A stretch of DNA of 36,963 bases from a virus. The notes under the pieces were generated by a model. That model made no database searches and was not told the DNA's origin. It worked only from the letters and a program-made list of their open reading frames with translations. Location: IMG/VR virus record IMGVR_UViG_3300047392_000059, positions 1-36,963 of that record; one strand, written 5' to 3'. Shown in pieces: positions 1 to 8,152 of this stretch; position 1 is the first letter of the stretch; each line of letters starts with the position of its first letter. The position numbers and the translations under genes were made by a program.

Positions 1-250
1 CCTTACCTGCTAGTGCAGTTGTAAGTGTAGCCGCAAAATTGGCATCATCGCCAATTGCCGCTGACAACTCAGCCAACGTATCTAATACAGCTGGTGCAGA
101 GTTGATTAAGTCGCTAACCGCTGAGCTTACGAAGCTAGTAGACGCGATTTGTGTTGTGCTAGTACCTTTGGCGGCTGTAACCGCTGTAGGTGTACCACGA
201 AGATCAACCGAGTTAATAATCGAACTCGATCTTGCTTTGATAATAGGCAT
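1..250 (-). CDS. Tail-fibre-like structural protein, partial (N-terminal 83 aa)
   Basis: The reading frame starts at the ATG complementary to 248-250 and runs off the left edge, so only the N-terminus is visible. A clear AGAGGA ribosome binding site lies about 8 nt upstream on the minus strand. The visible protein begins MPIIKARSSSIINSV and contains LDTLAELSAAIGDDANFA, a low-complexity segment that is very common in phage tail fibres and other virion appendage proteins. The function is inferred from this segment and from its position downstream of another structural gene; no receptor-binding or trimerisation domain is in view. It is the last gene seen of the minus-strand capsid/structural block. 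Confidence 0.7.
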   Translation of the reverse strand, partial: MPIIKARSSSIINSVDLRGTPTAVTAAKGTSTTQIASTSFVSSAVSDLINSAPAVLDTLAELSAAIGDDANFAATLTTALAGK

Positions 251-338
251 TTATTTTTCCTCTTTGAAAACTTCTAGTGAAGCTTTTGTTTTTTTGACTT
301 TTTTAAGTATGGTGTCAAACCAACATGAGAAGATGATT

Positions 339-1571
339 TTAAATTACTAGTAACCAGTAGTTTTTCGTTATGTCAACGCTACCGTTACCAGCTGTTACTT
401 TGATTTCATATCGACTAGGGCTACTGTTTTGAGGAGCAGTTCCTACGATATTGTTTCCGCTTACTGACAACCAGCTAATTGCAGATTCACCTGCATTTGC
501 AGGTTGTATTGTTATACTTGTAGCGTTATTTACACCTAAAGTAAAATTTATGGTGTCTCCACCGGAAAAACTTCCAATATAGGAATTGGAATTGGTCCAA
601 TAAGGCTTAGACTGGCCGAAGTTGATTAAGTTTGTAAAGACAAACTCGTTACCACTGGTATCTACCAGTGTTAAGTCTTGTGGGTAAGACCATAATGGGC
701 CCACCACACGAGTTGTTTCTATCATCAACTGCATTGTGTTTGCAGTTGGATAGTCGATTCTTGTTATTGCTTGTCCGCCAACTCTAGCACCTGTACCAAA
801 TGTGATATCAGTTGCTTGGATTGTGATTGTGGTATATTGAGCAATGTTACTGTAACTTACTGCCGTTATAGTTGGTCTAGGACGATCGTTTGTTACTGTG
901 CTTCTTAAAATTCTTACTTCGATCAAATCACCAGACTCTGGAACTTCATCAAAGGCTAGTGTTGCTCCGTTGATAACAGTGTAACTGTAGTTTGGTTGTT
1001 GAACGATACCGTTAATTGACACTACTAAATTATTTGGGCCTGCAACACTTTCAAGCAGTTCAAATGTTGCAGTTGAACCATCACCATAATAGTTTTTTGT
1101 TGCTAGGCTTAGTTGATGCGTTTTGTTTCTAAACTGGCCAGATACTACATCAAATGACAGCACTTGTCCGTTAGTTGGGCCAGTGATAGTTGTATCTGTT
1201 AAACTGTCCAATGACAAATTGCTGATTATGCCAGCAAAATTTGCATTTGTGTTCTGTTGATTTTGTACAATCTCAGTTAATGAATCAATTGCGGCTGGGT
1301 CAACGTTGCTAGTAATATAATCAATTTGTTGTTGTAGATCTTGATCCTGTGCATTAACATAACTCAATGCTGCCAAGGTTTCCCAATCGTCACCACTGTA
1401 GTATTCAGGCTTGTCTGATGTTTGGTCAAAGCGAACATGACCAGCCAATGGAGATATTGGACGGTCAGTTGTTTCACCTGCTGGCAATGCCAATGCACCT
1501 GTGGCATCAATGGTCAGCACATTAGATGCTGGCTTGATTGATTCTGTTGTGTGATTGGTCTTAATTGCCAT
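339..1571 (-). CDS. Virion structural protein with C-terminal Ig-like domain (fibre or decoration candidate)
   Basis: The 410-aa protein looks modular. Residues about 30-70 (RPISPLAGHVRFDQ... and a following GDDWETL) resemble the N-terminal attachment segment of phage fibre-like proteins. Residues about 165-225 hold a beta-rich unit beginning YGDGSTATFEL and containing VVSINGIVQQPN, a repeat type seen in many phage structural proteins. The middle resembles a TIG/IPT-like beta sandwich. The last 80 residues (SWLSVSGNNIVGTAP followed by a Y-x-IKVTA strand) look like a putative Ig (He_PIG type) domain. Ig-like domains on virions commonly mediate weak glycan binding. It lies 5 nt downstream of the holin-like gene. 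The exact virion location is unknown. No signal peptide or enzymatic motif was seen. Confidence 0.6.
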   Translation of the reverse strand: MAIKTNHTTESIKPASNVLTIDATGALALPAGETTDRPISPLAGHVRFDQTSDKPEYYSGDDWETLAALSYVNAQDQDLQQQIDYITSNVDPAAIDSLTEIVQNQQNTNANFAGIISNLSLDSLTDTTITGPTNGQVLSFDVVSGQFRNKTHQLSLATKNYYGDGSTATFELLESVAGPNNLVVSINGIVQQPNYSYTVINGATLAFDEVPESGDLIEVRILRSTVTNDRPRPTITAVSYSNIAQYTTITIQATDITFGTGARVGGQAITRIDYPTANTMQLMIETTRVVGPLWSYPQDLTLVDTSGNEFVFTNLINFGQSKPYWTNSNSYIGSFSGGDTINFTLGVNNATSITIQPANAGESAISWLSVSGNNIVGTAPQNSSPSRYEIKVTAGNGSVDITKNYWLLVI

Positions 1572-1576
1572 TTGAT

Positions 1577-2029
1577 TTATGCCTTACCTTCTACTTTTTC
1601 TTTTGTACGGCCGTATGCGGCAACACCTAGTACTGCACCCATTGCCACGTGGTACAAACCTGCACCTTGCAATGTCAATGGTTGCCATTGTAATTCTACT
1701 CGACCGTTATTGCCTAATGCTTGTACAACGCTCCACAAGATTGGTGCAATCACAAAGTCAAACATACATGTTACCATGTAAGTCCAACCCATCATTGGTC
1801 GCCACTTTTTGTTTACCCAATCAGTATTGTCGTTCACTATTGAAGTTTCTGCTCCACCGGCAGTTGTGACTGCGGCTGCATCAGCAGTGGCTTTTACACT
1901 GGCTGCATAATCAACTGAAGTTGTATTTGCAAAGCCACCGTTTTGAATTTTGTTGTTGATGTTAACTTGGGCTCCACTTGTAAGTGGATTGAACGCACCC
2001 GAATCGTCGTAATCGTCTAGTTTTGGCAT
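1577..2029 (-). CDS. Holin-like membrane protein (GTA_holin_3TM-like)
   Basis: I place the start at the ATG ending at 2029 (150 aa). It has an AGGAGA site 10 nt upstream, and a late-promoter motif at 2053-2060 would start transcripts near 2047. This excludes the longer frame to 2170. After a hydrophilic Ala/Thr-rich N-terminus, the second half reads WVNKKWRPMMGWTYMV, then a long hydrophobic stretch (FDFVIAPILWSVV), then a second (GAGLYHVAMGAVLGVAAYG), ending in GRTKEKVEG. The RP-x2-GW opening and the GRT-x-EKV-x-G ending match the three-helix holin family named for gene-transfer-agent release. The inferred role is permeabilising the inner membrane at lysis. No separate endolysin lies beside it; the only lysozyme domain in the window is in gp5. 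A structural membrane protein is a less likely alternative. Confidence 0.6.
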   Translation of the reverse strand: MPKLDDYDDSGAFNPLTSGAQVNINNKIQNGGFANTTSVDYAASVKATADAAAVTTAGGAETSIVNDNTDWVNKKWRPMMGWTYMVTCMFDFVIAPILWSVVQALGNNGRVELQWQPLTLQGAGLYHVAMGAVLGVAAYGRTKEKVEGKA

Positions 2030-2052
2030 AGTCAGTATGTCTCCTAATGTAT

Positions 2053-2060
2053 TATTTACC
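2053..2060 (-). promoter_or_regulatory. Late-promoter motif GGTAAATA for the holin-like gene
   Basis: On the minus strand the octamer GGTAAATA lies between the Cys-pair gene (stop at 2067) and the holin-like gene (start 2029). T4 late promoters are TATAAATA with transcription starting six bases beyond the octamer. Applied here, the start is near 2047 and gives an 18-nt leader containing AGGAGA. The same GGTAAATA octamer occurs at 10978-10985, 17811-17818 and 23650-23657. Confidence 0.55.
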
Positions 2061-2066
2061 TTAGGA

Positions 2067-2297
2067 TCACTTTTTTGGATGCAAGAACTCTTGAACCTTT
2101 GTAGCCACTGTGGACATAAAGTCTGTACCTGCGGCTGCTTTACCCCATTTGCCAGCTGGACATTCTTCATTTGCTATTGTTACTTTTAAGTTAATTAAAC
2201 ATCCGCACAGTGTACATTGTTTTGTTGAGCGTCTGTAAAACTCGCACTTTTGGCAATGGCCTGCACGTTCTAATCTGACTTCTACATTTGTAAACAT
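2067..2297 (-). CDS. Small Cys-pair (putative zinc-binding) protein
   Basis: The frame encodes 76 aa from the ATG at 2295-2297; an upstream TTG at 2352-2354 would give 95 aa but would place a strong hairpin inside the coding sequence. The sequence has two CxxC pairs, HCQKC and CTLCGC, separated by about 10 residues, followed by NEECPAGKWG. This arrangement fits a small zinc ribbon. It lies immediately downstream of major capsid gene 23, behind the 2314-2341 hairpin. I do not recognise a named family with certainty, though similar short Cys-rich proteins occur beside structural genes in environmental T4-like phages. No Shine-Dalgarno sequence is obvious before the ATG, so the start is uncertain. 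Function is unknown. Confidence 0.6.
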   Translation of the reverse strand: MFTNVEVRLERAGHCQKCEFYRRSTKQCTLCGCLINLKVTIANEECPAGKWGKAAAGTDFMSTVATKVQEFLHPKK

Positions 2298-2313
2298 ACC
2301 ATACTTAGTCAAT

Positions 2314-2341
2314 GGAAAAGGGCAGTTGCCTGCCCTTTTCC
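2314..2341 (-). terminator. 12-bp perfect hairpin after gene 23
   Basis: Positions 2314-2325 pair perfectly with 2330-2341, giving a 12-bp stem with a 4-nt loop that reads GCAA (a GNRA tetraloop) on the minus strand. It starts 28 nt after the gp23 stop codon. The 3' arm ends CCCTTTTCC, so the U-run is short (four) and inside the stem. It is likely a rho-independent or processing/stability hairpin ending or protecting the abundant capsid mRNA. Its symmetry means it could act on both strands. Confidence 0.65.
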
Positions 2342-2368
2342 TAGTTGAACTCAACTAATCTTGTTAGA

Positions 2369-3565
2369 TTAGATGAAGCTCAAGTTTGCGCTGTCGATAG
2401 CGATTGTGTTAACGTAGTCAGCAGCGTTACCTAAAGAAGATGCGCTGTTTGACAACTCAACGTAGCCATAACGTGTCATGAAGCTAACTGTTGGTTCGAA
2501 TGTGTTTGGATCTAAAACAACACCAGAGCTCATCAATGGAATGTATGGGCAGTAGAATGCTGGAGCGTCCATTTCGTTAGCACCTTTGTAACCGATAAGG
2601 ATCGGAGCCGCATCGCCTGCGTAGTGGTTAACGTAAACACGAACTGAACTGTTCAATGTACCAACGAACTTGGTGTTTGTTGGAGCTTCGAATGTACCTT
2701 CTGTTGTACGAGCAAATGCGCTTGTAGTAGCAGATTGTAAGATTGTCAATGCTGTTGGAGAAACTACGATGTAGTTACCAGCACCACGACGTGTGCGGCT
2801 AGCGATGTCGTTAGCGGCGCGGTTTACCAATACTGCCAAGGCAGCGTGTTGGTCACCAACGAAGTTAGCAACACCAGAAACAGCGGCTTGGTCGTATGTA
2901 CCATAAGCAGAACCTGCCAAGTTGATCAAGGAACCGATAACTTCTTGGTCGATTTCAGCTGTAATTTCTTGAGCCAATGCAGCCATGATTTCTGCTTCAA
3001 CGTCAACACCGTGGATGGCTTGTGCGTCTTGAGCAGCTTCAAATGTCCAACGAGCAGACAACTTACGGCTCTTAGCTTCAACAGTCTCTTTCAAGATCTG
3101 GATGTTCATCTTCTTACCGCCAACACCTTCCATGCTAGCTGTAGAAGCACCTTTACCACCAGCACCAGAGTACTGAGTAGCAATGCTGAATGGGCTTAGA
3201 GCTTCATCACCAGCAGTTACGGCTTTACCGATGTTACCAGTTGCGTTGTCGGCAGCGTCAGCACCTTCAGCGTAACGTACACGCAATGTGTGGATCTGGC
3301 TAACTGGACCTTGCATTGGCTGAACACCAACCAATTCGTTAGCGATAGTTGTTGGCATAACGCGACGAATAACAGGTAAAATAACCTTGTTTAAAACTGC
3401 AATGTTACCAGAAGCTGTACCGCCGGCTGTTGCTGTTTCTGTCAAATACTTCTTTGTATTTTCCAAGCAGACTTCCATTGTAGTCTTGCGTTGACCTTGT
3501 AGGCCTTCTGTTAAGGCTTGCTTAGTAGCAGACCAGTTTTTGCTTTCAAATAGAGCTTGTGACAT
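2369..3565 (-). CDS. gp23: Major capsid protein
   Basis: The 398-aa product is a T4 gp23 homologue, the HK97-fold subunit of the capsid shell. Diagnostic segments include VILPVIRRVMPTTIANELVG, GVQPMQGPVSQIHTLRV, the KLSARWTFEAAQD region near residue 170, and a C-terminal MTRYGYVELS. It is much shorter than T4 gp23 (521 aa). Its N-terminal prohead peptide also looks short: a gp21-type site (hydrophobic-x-Glu) occurs as YLTE/TATAGG after Glu43, against Glu65 in T4. An AGGAGA site lies 7 nt before the ATG. It follows scaffold gp22 by 14 nt in the T4 order 20-21-22-23 and is followed by a strong hairpin, consistent with very high late expression. Confidence 0.95.
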   Translation of the reverse strand: MSQALFESKNWSATKQALTEGLQGQRKTTMEVCLENTKKYLTETATAGGTASGNIAVLNKVILPVIRRVMPTTIANELVGVQPMQGPVSQIHTLRVRYAEGADAADNATGNIGKAVTAGDEALSPFSIATQYSGAGGKGASTASMEGVGGKKMNIQILKETVEAKSRKLSARWTFEAAQDAQAIHGVDVEAEIMAALAQEITAEIDQEVIGSLINLAGSAYGTYDQAAVSGVANFVGDQHAALAVLVNRAANDIASRTRRGAGNYIVVSPTALTILQSATTSAFARTTEGTFEAPTNTKFVGTLNSSVRVYVNHYAGDAAPILIGYKGANEMDAPAFYCPYIPLMSSGVVLDPNTFEPTVSFMTRYGYVELSNSASSLGNAADYVNTIAIDSANLSFI

Positions 3566-3579
3566 ATAATGTCTCCTAA

Positions 3580-4692
3580 TTAAATCTTAATACCAGCGAG
3601 TTTACGAAGTTGTTGAATAGTTTCATCAGCTTCGGCTGGGGCGGCTTCAACAACTTGTGCTGTCTTATCGCCTGTAACCACAGTCTTCTGTGATTGCTGT
3701 CCTTCAACAAGTTGTTTCTTCTCACGACGAACTTCCTCGTTTAAAACAGATGGCAGGTACTTTTGGAATTGATCTTTTAGTTTAGCAGTATCTGTGCTTT
3801 CTAATAACTCTTCCATAATGCCACGCTTGTCTTTCGACAATGGTGAGCATAGGTCCTGCATGACGCGAACTCGCTGTGCTTGATCTTCCGCAATGCGCTG
3901 ACGACGAAGCGACTCGCTAATTTGTTGTTCTTTTTGTGTTAGTGTTGATTGAGCTTCTGATAGTTTTGTGTTCATTTCTGCTAGCTTGCTGTTCAATGCA
4001 CTAACGGCTGTACCGTCAGCGAATTTACTTGCCATAAACTCCGCAGCGAAGGCTTCCATAATCTTACGACCAAAGTTATTTTCTTTGGCTGTACGGATGT
4101 CTTCTTTTAATTGTGTTACTTCTTTCTTGAAAGATTCAGCAACCATTGTATTGATTTTCTCGCTTGCTTTCTTGATGAAAGTGCTACGAGCTTCGGCAAT
4201 CGCCTTACGACCTTCTGCAACTAATTTAACGCGAGCGTCAACTAATTGTTTGTGGTCTTCGTGTAGTTCGCTTAGTTCAGAAGTCAACTTGCGCAATGCA
4301 AATTCTTCTAACTGACCAACTGCATCTTTCTGTGATTTACGATCAGACTTTAGTTCTGCAACTTCTTTTGCCAATGTTTCCATTACAAATTGTTGTAGTA
4401 ACTTTGCGTCTTCGCTGATCTTGGCAGCATACTTTACACGTTGAGCCGCAGCTTCTTCACGTAAAGTTTTTAAATCGGCAGCACCTGCAGAGATTGTATC
4501 TTGCATTAGCTTGTCCATTGCTTCAATTAGCTGGCTTTTATCGTGTTCATAACGACCAGCAAATTCTTCGCGTAACTCAGCTGTAACTGATTCACGGCTT
4601 TCGGATAAGTGTTTTTCCCAAGCGGCGTTGATGTTCTCACGCACCTCTTCGGATAAAACTACTGAACCTAACATTTCTGTAAATTGTGTCAT
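3580..4692 (-). CDS. gp22: Prohead core scaffolding protein
   Basis: This 370-aa protein is almost entirely Ala/Glu/Lys/Gln-rich alpha helix with extended coiled-coil character (for example residues about 40-270), as expected for the T4 gp22 core that shapes the prohead and is degraded by gp21. Residues SKDKRGIMEELLESTDTAKL and the C-terminal TIQQLRKLAGIK are typical of marine T4-like gp22. Many LxE-type positions would serve as protease sites. It sits between gp21 and gp23 in the conserved order, with a GAGGAAA ribosome binding site before the ATG. It is longer than T4 gp22 (269 aa). Confidence 0.9.
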   Translation of the reverse strand: MTQFTEMLGSVVLSEEVRENINAAWEKHLSESRESVTAELREEFAGRYEHDKSQLIEAMDKLMQDTISAGAADLKTLREEAAAQRVKYAAKISEDAKLLQQFVMETLAKEVAELKSDRKSQKDAVGQLEEFALRKLTSELSELHEDHKQLVDARVKLVAEGRKAIAEARSTFIKKASEKINTMVAESFKKEVTQLKEDIRTAKENNFGRKIMEAFAAEFMASKFADGTAVSALNSKLAEMNTKLSEAQSTLTQKEQQISESLRRQRIAEDQAQRVRVMQDLCSPLSKDKRGIMEELLESTDTAKLKDQFQKYLPSVLNEEVRREKKQLVEGQQSQKTVVTGDKTAQVVEAAPAEADETIQQLRKLAGIKI

Positions 4693-4707
4693 GTTTTTTC
4701 CTCAGAC

Positions 4708-5337
4708 TTATTTCAGATTCTGAATGAATCTACGCACTTCGTTTTCTAAGTGCTTTTGTGCGGACCTATCGTAGGTCGCCGCGTAGGCCACGTCCATCAG
4801 AGCGGCACGTCTACGACTGCCCATTACTCGTTCATAAATTGCTGTTGGATAAGCATCAGGTGCGCTGGGTTGAGCAACAACGTCAACTGTAACGATTTCA
4901 AAGTCAGAAACTTTGCCGCTTTCAGTTACATTGCCGGATCCACGGCTACTAACGCCTAGCTTAACACCACTTTCAAGTAATGTCTTAATAATGTTACCCA
5001 TTGGTGTTGGGATTAGCTTTAATTTGCCAAACCCGTTTTCGCCTTCCATCCACATGTCAGTAATCATATGACTTACGCGGTCAATGTTTACTTGTAAATC
5101 ATCTGGATGGTCTGCTTCACCTAATACAGAATAACCTTGTTCTAGTCGAGACTTAATGCTCTCTACTGCACGGCTAATTTCATTGATAGGGTAAACACGA
5201 CCGTTATGGTTTTGTTTAGCACCTTGAATAAAAATACCCTTCATGTAGAGATCTTTACCGCCACTGGCTGACTCTTTTGATTCAATAACCAAATTGGCTT
5301 GATCAAATGTTAAGTGTTCACGTAGTGGCTGGTTCAT
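4708..5337 (-). CDS. gp21: Prohead core protein and maturation protease
   Basis: The 209-aa protein matches the T4 gp21 family (peptidase U9/S80 type), the serine protease that cleaves scaffold and capsid proteins inside the prohead. The N-terminal domain has KGIFIQGAKQNHNGRVYP, then VLGEADHPDD with the probable catalytic His77, and VKLGVSSRGSG with the probable nucleophilic Ser at about 131. The DAYPTAIYERVM segment follows. It starts 5 nt after the acidic core protein gene and ends 15 nt before gp22, the usual assembly-gene order. The only Shine-Dalgarno-like element (AAGG) is about 10 nt before the ATG, so translation may be coupled to the upstream gene. Confidence 0.93.
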   Translation of the reverse strand: MNQPLREHLTFDQANLVIESKESASGGKDLYMKGIFIQGAKQNHNGRVYPINEISRAVESIKSRLEQGYSVLGEADHPDDLQVNIDRVSHMITDMWMEGENGFGKLKLIPTPMGNIIKTLLESGVKLGVSSRGSGNVTESGKVSDFEIVTVDVVAQPSAPDAYPTAIYERVMGSRRRAALMDVAYAATYDRSAQKHLENEVRRFIQNLK

Positions 5338-5342
5338 GATGA

Positions 5343-6059
5343 TTAGGCCTTAGTTGAAACTTTGCTGAGGGCTGGCTTAGTTGTACCACCCATGTCTTGA
5401 GCTTTTGGAGCGGCTGCTGGTGTTGTACCGCTTGGAGTACCACTTGCATTGCTTGCACCAATTTTAACTGCTGGACGAGCACCCATTGGGTTCTTGCCTG
5501 CAACTGGGCTATGTTTCTGGTCAGCTTTGTCACTGTTGTCTGGCTTAGCAACGGCTGTTAATTCTGCTGATTCTTCAATGCTTTCTGGCATTTCTTCTTC
5601 AGCTTCTACGTCGCCCATTCCTTCTTCTTCTGAGCCCATTTCTTCACCGGCACCAGAAACCATTTCTTCAAATTCTGCTTTTAATTTTGCTAATGCAGAC
5701 TCAACGTCCATCATAGCATCTGCAACATCACCGGCGTCAGCATCAACTGCTTCTGCACCAGCTTCATCGCCCATGCCCATTTCGGCGCCTAGGTCGTCTG
5801 TTGCGGCTTCTTCATCGCCTGCGCCCATTTCTGGAGCAAGTTCGTCGTCGCCTTCTTCTGTCAAATCGGCTTCAACTTCGTCAATTGAACCGCTTAAATC
5901 TGTTGTGTCTTCGTCTTCGAAGGCAATATCATCAGCCATAATGTCTTCATAGACTTTACGACCAATACCTACATAGTAGTCATGCAACAATGCGCTAGCT
6001 TGATCTTCTTCTTTATTAAGAAGGTGAGCTAATGCCTGTTCTAAGATTGATTTACTCAT
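5343..6059 (-). CDS. Acidic prohead core protein (gp67/gp68-like)
   Basis: The 238-aa product begins with a helical segment (MSKSILEQALAHLLNKEEDQ, about residues 1-40). A very acidic Asp/Glu/Gly/Ala/Met-rich middle follows (about 45-155), then a Pro/Lys/Ala-rich tail. Composition and position between portal gp20 and protease gp21 match the small prohead core components gp67/gp68 of T4, which co-assemble with gp22 and are processed by gp21. I cannot say which of the two it corresponds to. An AAGGAG site lies 7 nt before the ATG. The low-complexity core makes sequence-based family assignment weak, so the call rests mainly on gene order. Confidence 0.65.
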   Translation of the reverse strand: MSKSILEQALAHLLNKEEDQASALLHDYYVGIGRKVYEDIMADDIAFEDEDTTDLSGSIDEVEADLTEEGDDELAPEMGAGDEEAATDDLGAEMGMGDEAGAEAVDADAGDVADAMMDVESALAKLKAEFEEMVSGAGEEMGSEEEGMGDVEAEEEMPESIEESAELTAVAKPDNSDKADQKHSPVAGKNPMGARPAVKIGASNASGTPSGTTPAAAPKAQDMGGTTKPALSKVSTKA

Positions 6060-6152
6060 TTATTTCTCCTTGCGCTAAGGGGAAGGCATATTATTTGAAT
6101 ATACCGTACCAATAACTACTTACTATTGACGCAGGAGAATATGGCGGAAATG

Positions 6153-6177
6153 GCGGAAAAACTGTCTGTTTTTACGC
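6153..6177 (-). other. Hairpin between the 68-aa gene and the acidic core gene
   Basis: In the 146-nt gap 6060-6205, positions 6153-6155 pair with 6175-6177 and 6157-6162 pair with 6168-6173 around one mismatch, leaving a 5-nt loop. On the minus strand the 3' arm contains GTTTTT. It could be a weak terminator or a processing site separating portal-side transcripts from the core/protease/capsid genes. Just beside it a 9-nt unit (ATGGCGGAA) is repeated in tandem at 6141-6158. No late-promoter octamer was seen in this gap. Confidence 0.35.
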
Positions 6178-6205
6178 AATAAGTGTCAAAAAATATAATT
6201 TAGTG

Positions 6206-6412
6206 TTAGACTGGTGCTGGTCTAGCGTACATTTTTTTGACTAGGTCTAGTCGTTGAGCTTCTTCGTATTTTCGTAGATCACGTAGCTTTCTCAAGCGAT
6301 TTACGTGCTCAAGCGTTAAACGCTTGCGGCGCATATCACCATAAAAGGCTATTTCAGGATCGATTTCACTTTCGATCTCATCTTCAGCTTCTAATATGTC
6401 GTTGAATCTCAT
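6206..6412 (-). CDS. Small conserved-type protein downstream of portal gene
   Basis: The frame is open from 6514, but that part overlaps the portal gene. The ATG at 6410-6412 gives a 68-aa protein that starts just after the portal stop. It begins MRFNDILEAEDEIESEID and has a basic, helical second half with LTLEHVNRLRKLRDLRKYEE and a final KKMYARPAPV. Similar short proteins sit beside gp20 in environmental T4-like phages, and the position matches T4 gp67, a prohead core component. The opposite charge pattern makes that identification uncertain. A weak TAAGAG element precedes the ATG. Confidence 0.6.
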   Translation of the reverse strand: MRFNDILEAEDEIESEIDPEIAFYGDMRRKRLTLEHVNRLRKLRDLRKYEEAQRLDLVKKMYARPAPV

Positions 6413-6437
6413 ACTCTTACTTAGTAAAAAGTGAAAT

Positions 6438-8129
6438 TTATGCGGCTGGTGGCGTTGGTGGGGGTGGTACAGCACCTTCGGCACCACCTTCTGCTCCGGG
6501 CTCGGTAGTTCCACCGCCTTCGGCTTCTAGATCTTCCATGCCAGCGCCAAGATCTAAATCAGCTTCTCCGGGACCTTTAAGTCCGGTTGCACCAAAGCCA
6601 ACACCTTCGTCGCCACTTGAAGCCATAGCATCTTGGCCTTCGTTTTCTTCAGTCCACATACGTTCGTTTTCTAAGATTTCATCTTCTGTCAATCCTAAGA
6701 ACTTCTTCAACTTGAACCTATGGCTTAGATAAGGAATCTCAGATAGCTGTGTAAACACTGCTGAACGTGCGTTGTTAACTTCAATCTCACGATAGTCAGA
6801 GAAGTTCTGTGGCTCTAAGAAGTCAATGTCAAACTCAGAACTGTCAATGTTAATACCACGTTCCTTCATAAAGACTTTAAACTCTTTATCAAGCATAGGA
6901 GCAATTAAACCTTGTAGTCTGCGGCAATAACGATTGAAGCGGAATTCTTGAATCAGTGCGGTACCCATACGTCCATCGTTGAAAACAGCCGCGCTGTCAT
7001 CAGGACCAGTTGGCAAGTAGCTACTTGGAATACGTAGGCCACGAAGCATTTTGTTTGTAAAATACTTCAAGTCATCAATTTCACCTAAGCCAGTACCGCC
7101 TGGTAGTGTCTCAACTTTACTACCACGACCGTCTGCTGTTTGGGCAAAGAAGAAGTCTTCCATAATGCTTAATGGATTGTAGCTTGCATCAACTGCATTT
7201 GAACCACCTGCACGAGTTGGGATACGGCGTTGGTGAATTTCGTTTTTAACACGTTCAACGAATGCCATAGCTTGGTGTGCTGGCAAGTTGCCTGTGTCAA
7301 TATAAAATACACGGCGTTCTGGCGCACGTTGTACACGATAGATAATAACAGCATCTTCAAGCATTTCTTTTTGCTTGTACACTTTGAATACACTGTCAAG
7401 GATACTTGGGCCGAATGGCCAGCTGGCGTCTAAACCTTCGTTTAGACTAATGTGAATAATGTCGTTGGCATCAATTGCAACTTCGCCACCTTGTTGTCCA
7501 GGTTTGGCAAAGTTGCTAGATTGAGAGAATGGTCCGGCTGCATTTGTTACTTGTGCTCCAGGTAATGTTTGTACGTTGTCAATCGGCTGTGTTGCAATTT
7601 TAGCAGCCATATTAGGATGTACGTTAGCAATAACATATTGCTCAACTGCACGACCTTCTGCTTCGTTGATAACCGCACGTTTGACATCAATTGGGTTTAC
7701 CCAATACAACTCAAATGTTTCTGGATCACGCAAGAAAAAGTGATCGCCATATTTGATTGCACTACGGAACATGCGGAATACACGTTGATCCATCTTGTTA
7801 ATAGCGCACCATTTTTTAAGTGCTTCATTAACAACTTTGCTTTCGCTTTCAGTTGGATCTTCTTTCCACATAATGCGGAATGGTAAGTTTGAGTCAGCAT
7901 CAGCTTGTGTACAAAACTCAGCAATAGTATCTAGTGCGGCATTTACTTCGCTGTCAATATCCATTTGATCGTACTGAACATAACGGTCTGTACGGTTTGG
8001 TTGGCCAGTGTATACTTCTTGTAACCAAGATGCAAACTTAGCAGACGTAGCTGATGCTCCGCCTCGTTGGCCAGCAGAAGTCTTTTCAGCTTCTGCGTCC
8101 CAAATTTTAAAATGTTTTCTCCAGCTCAT
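6438..8129 (-). CDS. gp20: Portal vertex protein
   Basis: The 563-aa protein is a T4 gp20 homologue, the dodecameric portal through which DNA is packaged and to which the neck joins. Characteristic segments include the N-terminal DRYVQYDQMDIDSEV-x-AALD, the central VQRAPERRVFYIDTGNLP, RAGGSNAVDASYNPLSIMED, LPGGTGLGEIDDLKYF, and RGLRIPSSYLPTG. T4 gp20 is 524 aa. The extra length here is mostly a disordered Gly/Ala/Glu/Pro-rich C-terminal tail ending in a polyproline run (about residues 500-563). The gene lies 23 nt after the tape-measure-like gene. The ribosome binding site is weak (GATAAG), which is unusual among its neighbours. Confidence 0.95.
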   Translation of the reverse strand: MSWRKHFKIWDAEAEKTSAGQRGGASATSAKFASWLQEVYTGQPNRTDRYVQYDQMDIDSEVNAALDTIAEFCTQADADSNLPFRIMWKEDPTESESKVVNEALKKWCAINKMDQRVFRMFRSAIKYGDHFFLRDPETFELYWVNPIDVKRAVINEAEGRAVEQYVIANVHPNMAAKIATQPIDNVQTLPGAQVTNAAGPFSQSSNFAKPGQQGGEVAIDANDIIHISLNEGLDASWPFGPSILDSVFKVYKQKEMLEDAVIIYRVQRAPERRVFYIDTGNLPAHQAMAFVERVKNEIHQRRIPTRAGGSNAVDASYNPLSIMEDFFFAQTADGRGSKVETLPGGTGLGEIDDLKYFTNKMLRGLRIPSSYLPTGPDDSAAVFNDGRMGTALIQEFRFNRYCRRLQGLIAPMLDKEFKVFMKERGINIDSSEFDIDFLEPQNFSDYREIEVNNARSAVFTQLSEIPYLSHRFKLKKFLGLTEDEILENERMWTEENEGQDAMASSGDEGVGFGATGLKGPGEADLDLGAGMEDLEAEGGGTTEPGAEGGAEGAVPPPPTPPAA

Positions 8130-8152
8130 AGTTTATTACTTATCGTATGTTA

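Noticed and set aside
264-300. Hairpin followed by a T-run on the plus strand near the left edge
   Set aside because: The pairing is short with a bulge, the T-run is on the strand without genes here, and on the minus strand no U-run follows, so it is not called as a terminator.
39-350. 103-codon plus-strand frame at the left edge
   Set aside because: It overlaps the minus-strand fibre-like gene, which has a clear ribosome binding site and the typical LDTLAELSA sequence.
1575-1582. CATAAATC octamer (minus) before the Ig-domain gene
   Set aside because: The last base differs from the late motif and the predicted transcript start would fall inside the ATG; read-through from the holin-like gene is enough.
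5449-5952. 167-codon Ser/Ala-rich plus-strand frame
   Set aside because: Mirror image of the acidic Glu/Asp/Ala-rich core protein; low-complexity artefact.
6133-6183. 13-codon plus-strand peptide (MAEMAEKLSVFTQ) preceded by AGGAG
   Set aside because: The ribosome binding site looks good but is only 3 nt from the ATG, the peptide overlaps a hairpin in a minus-strand operon, and no plus-strand promoter is visible.
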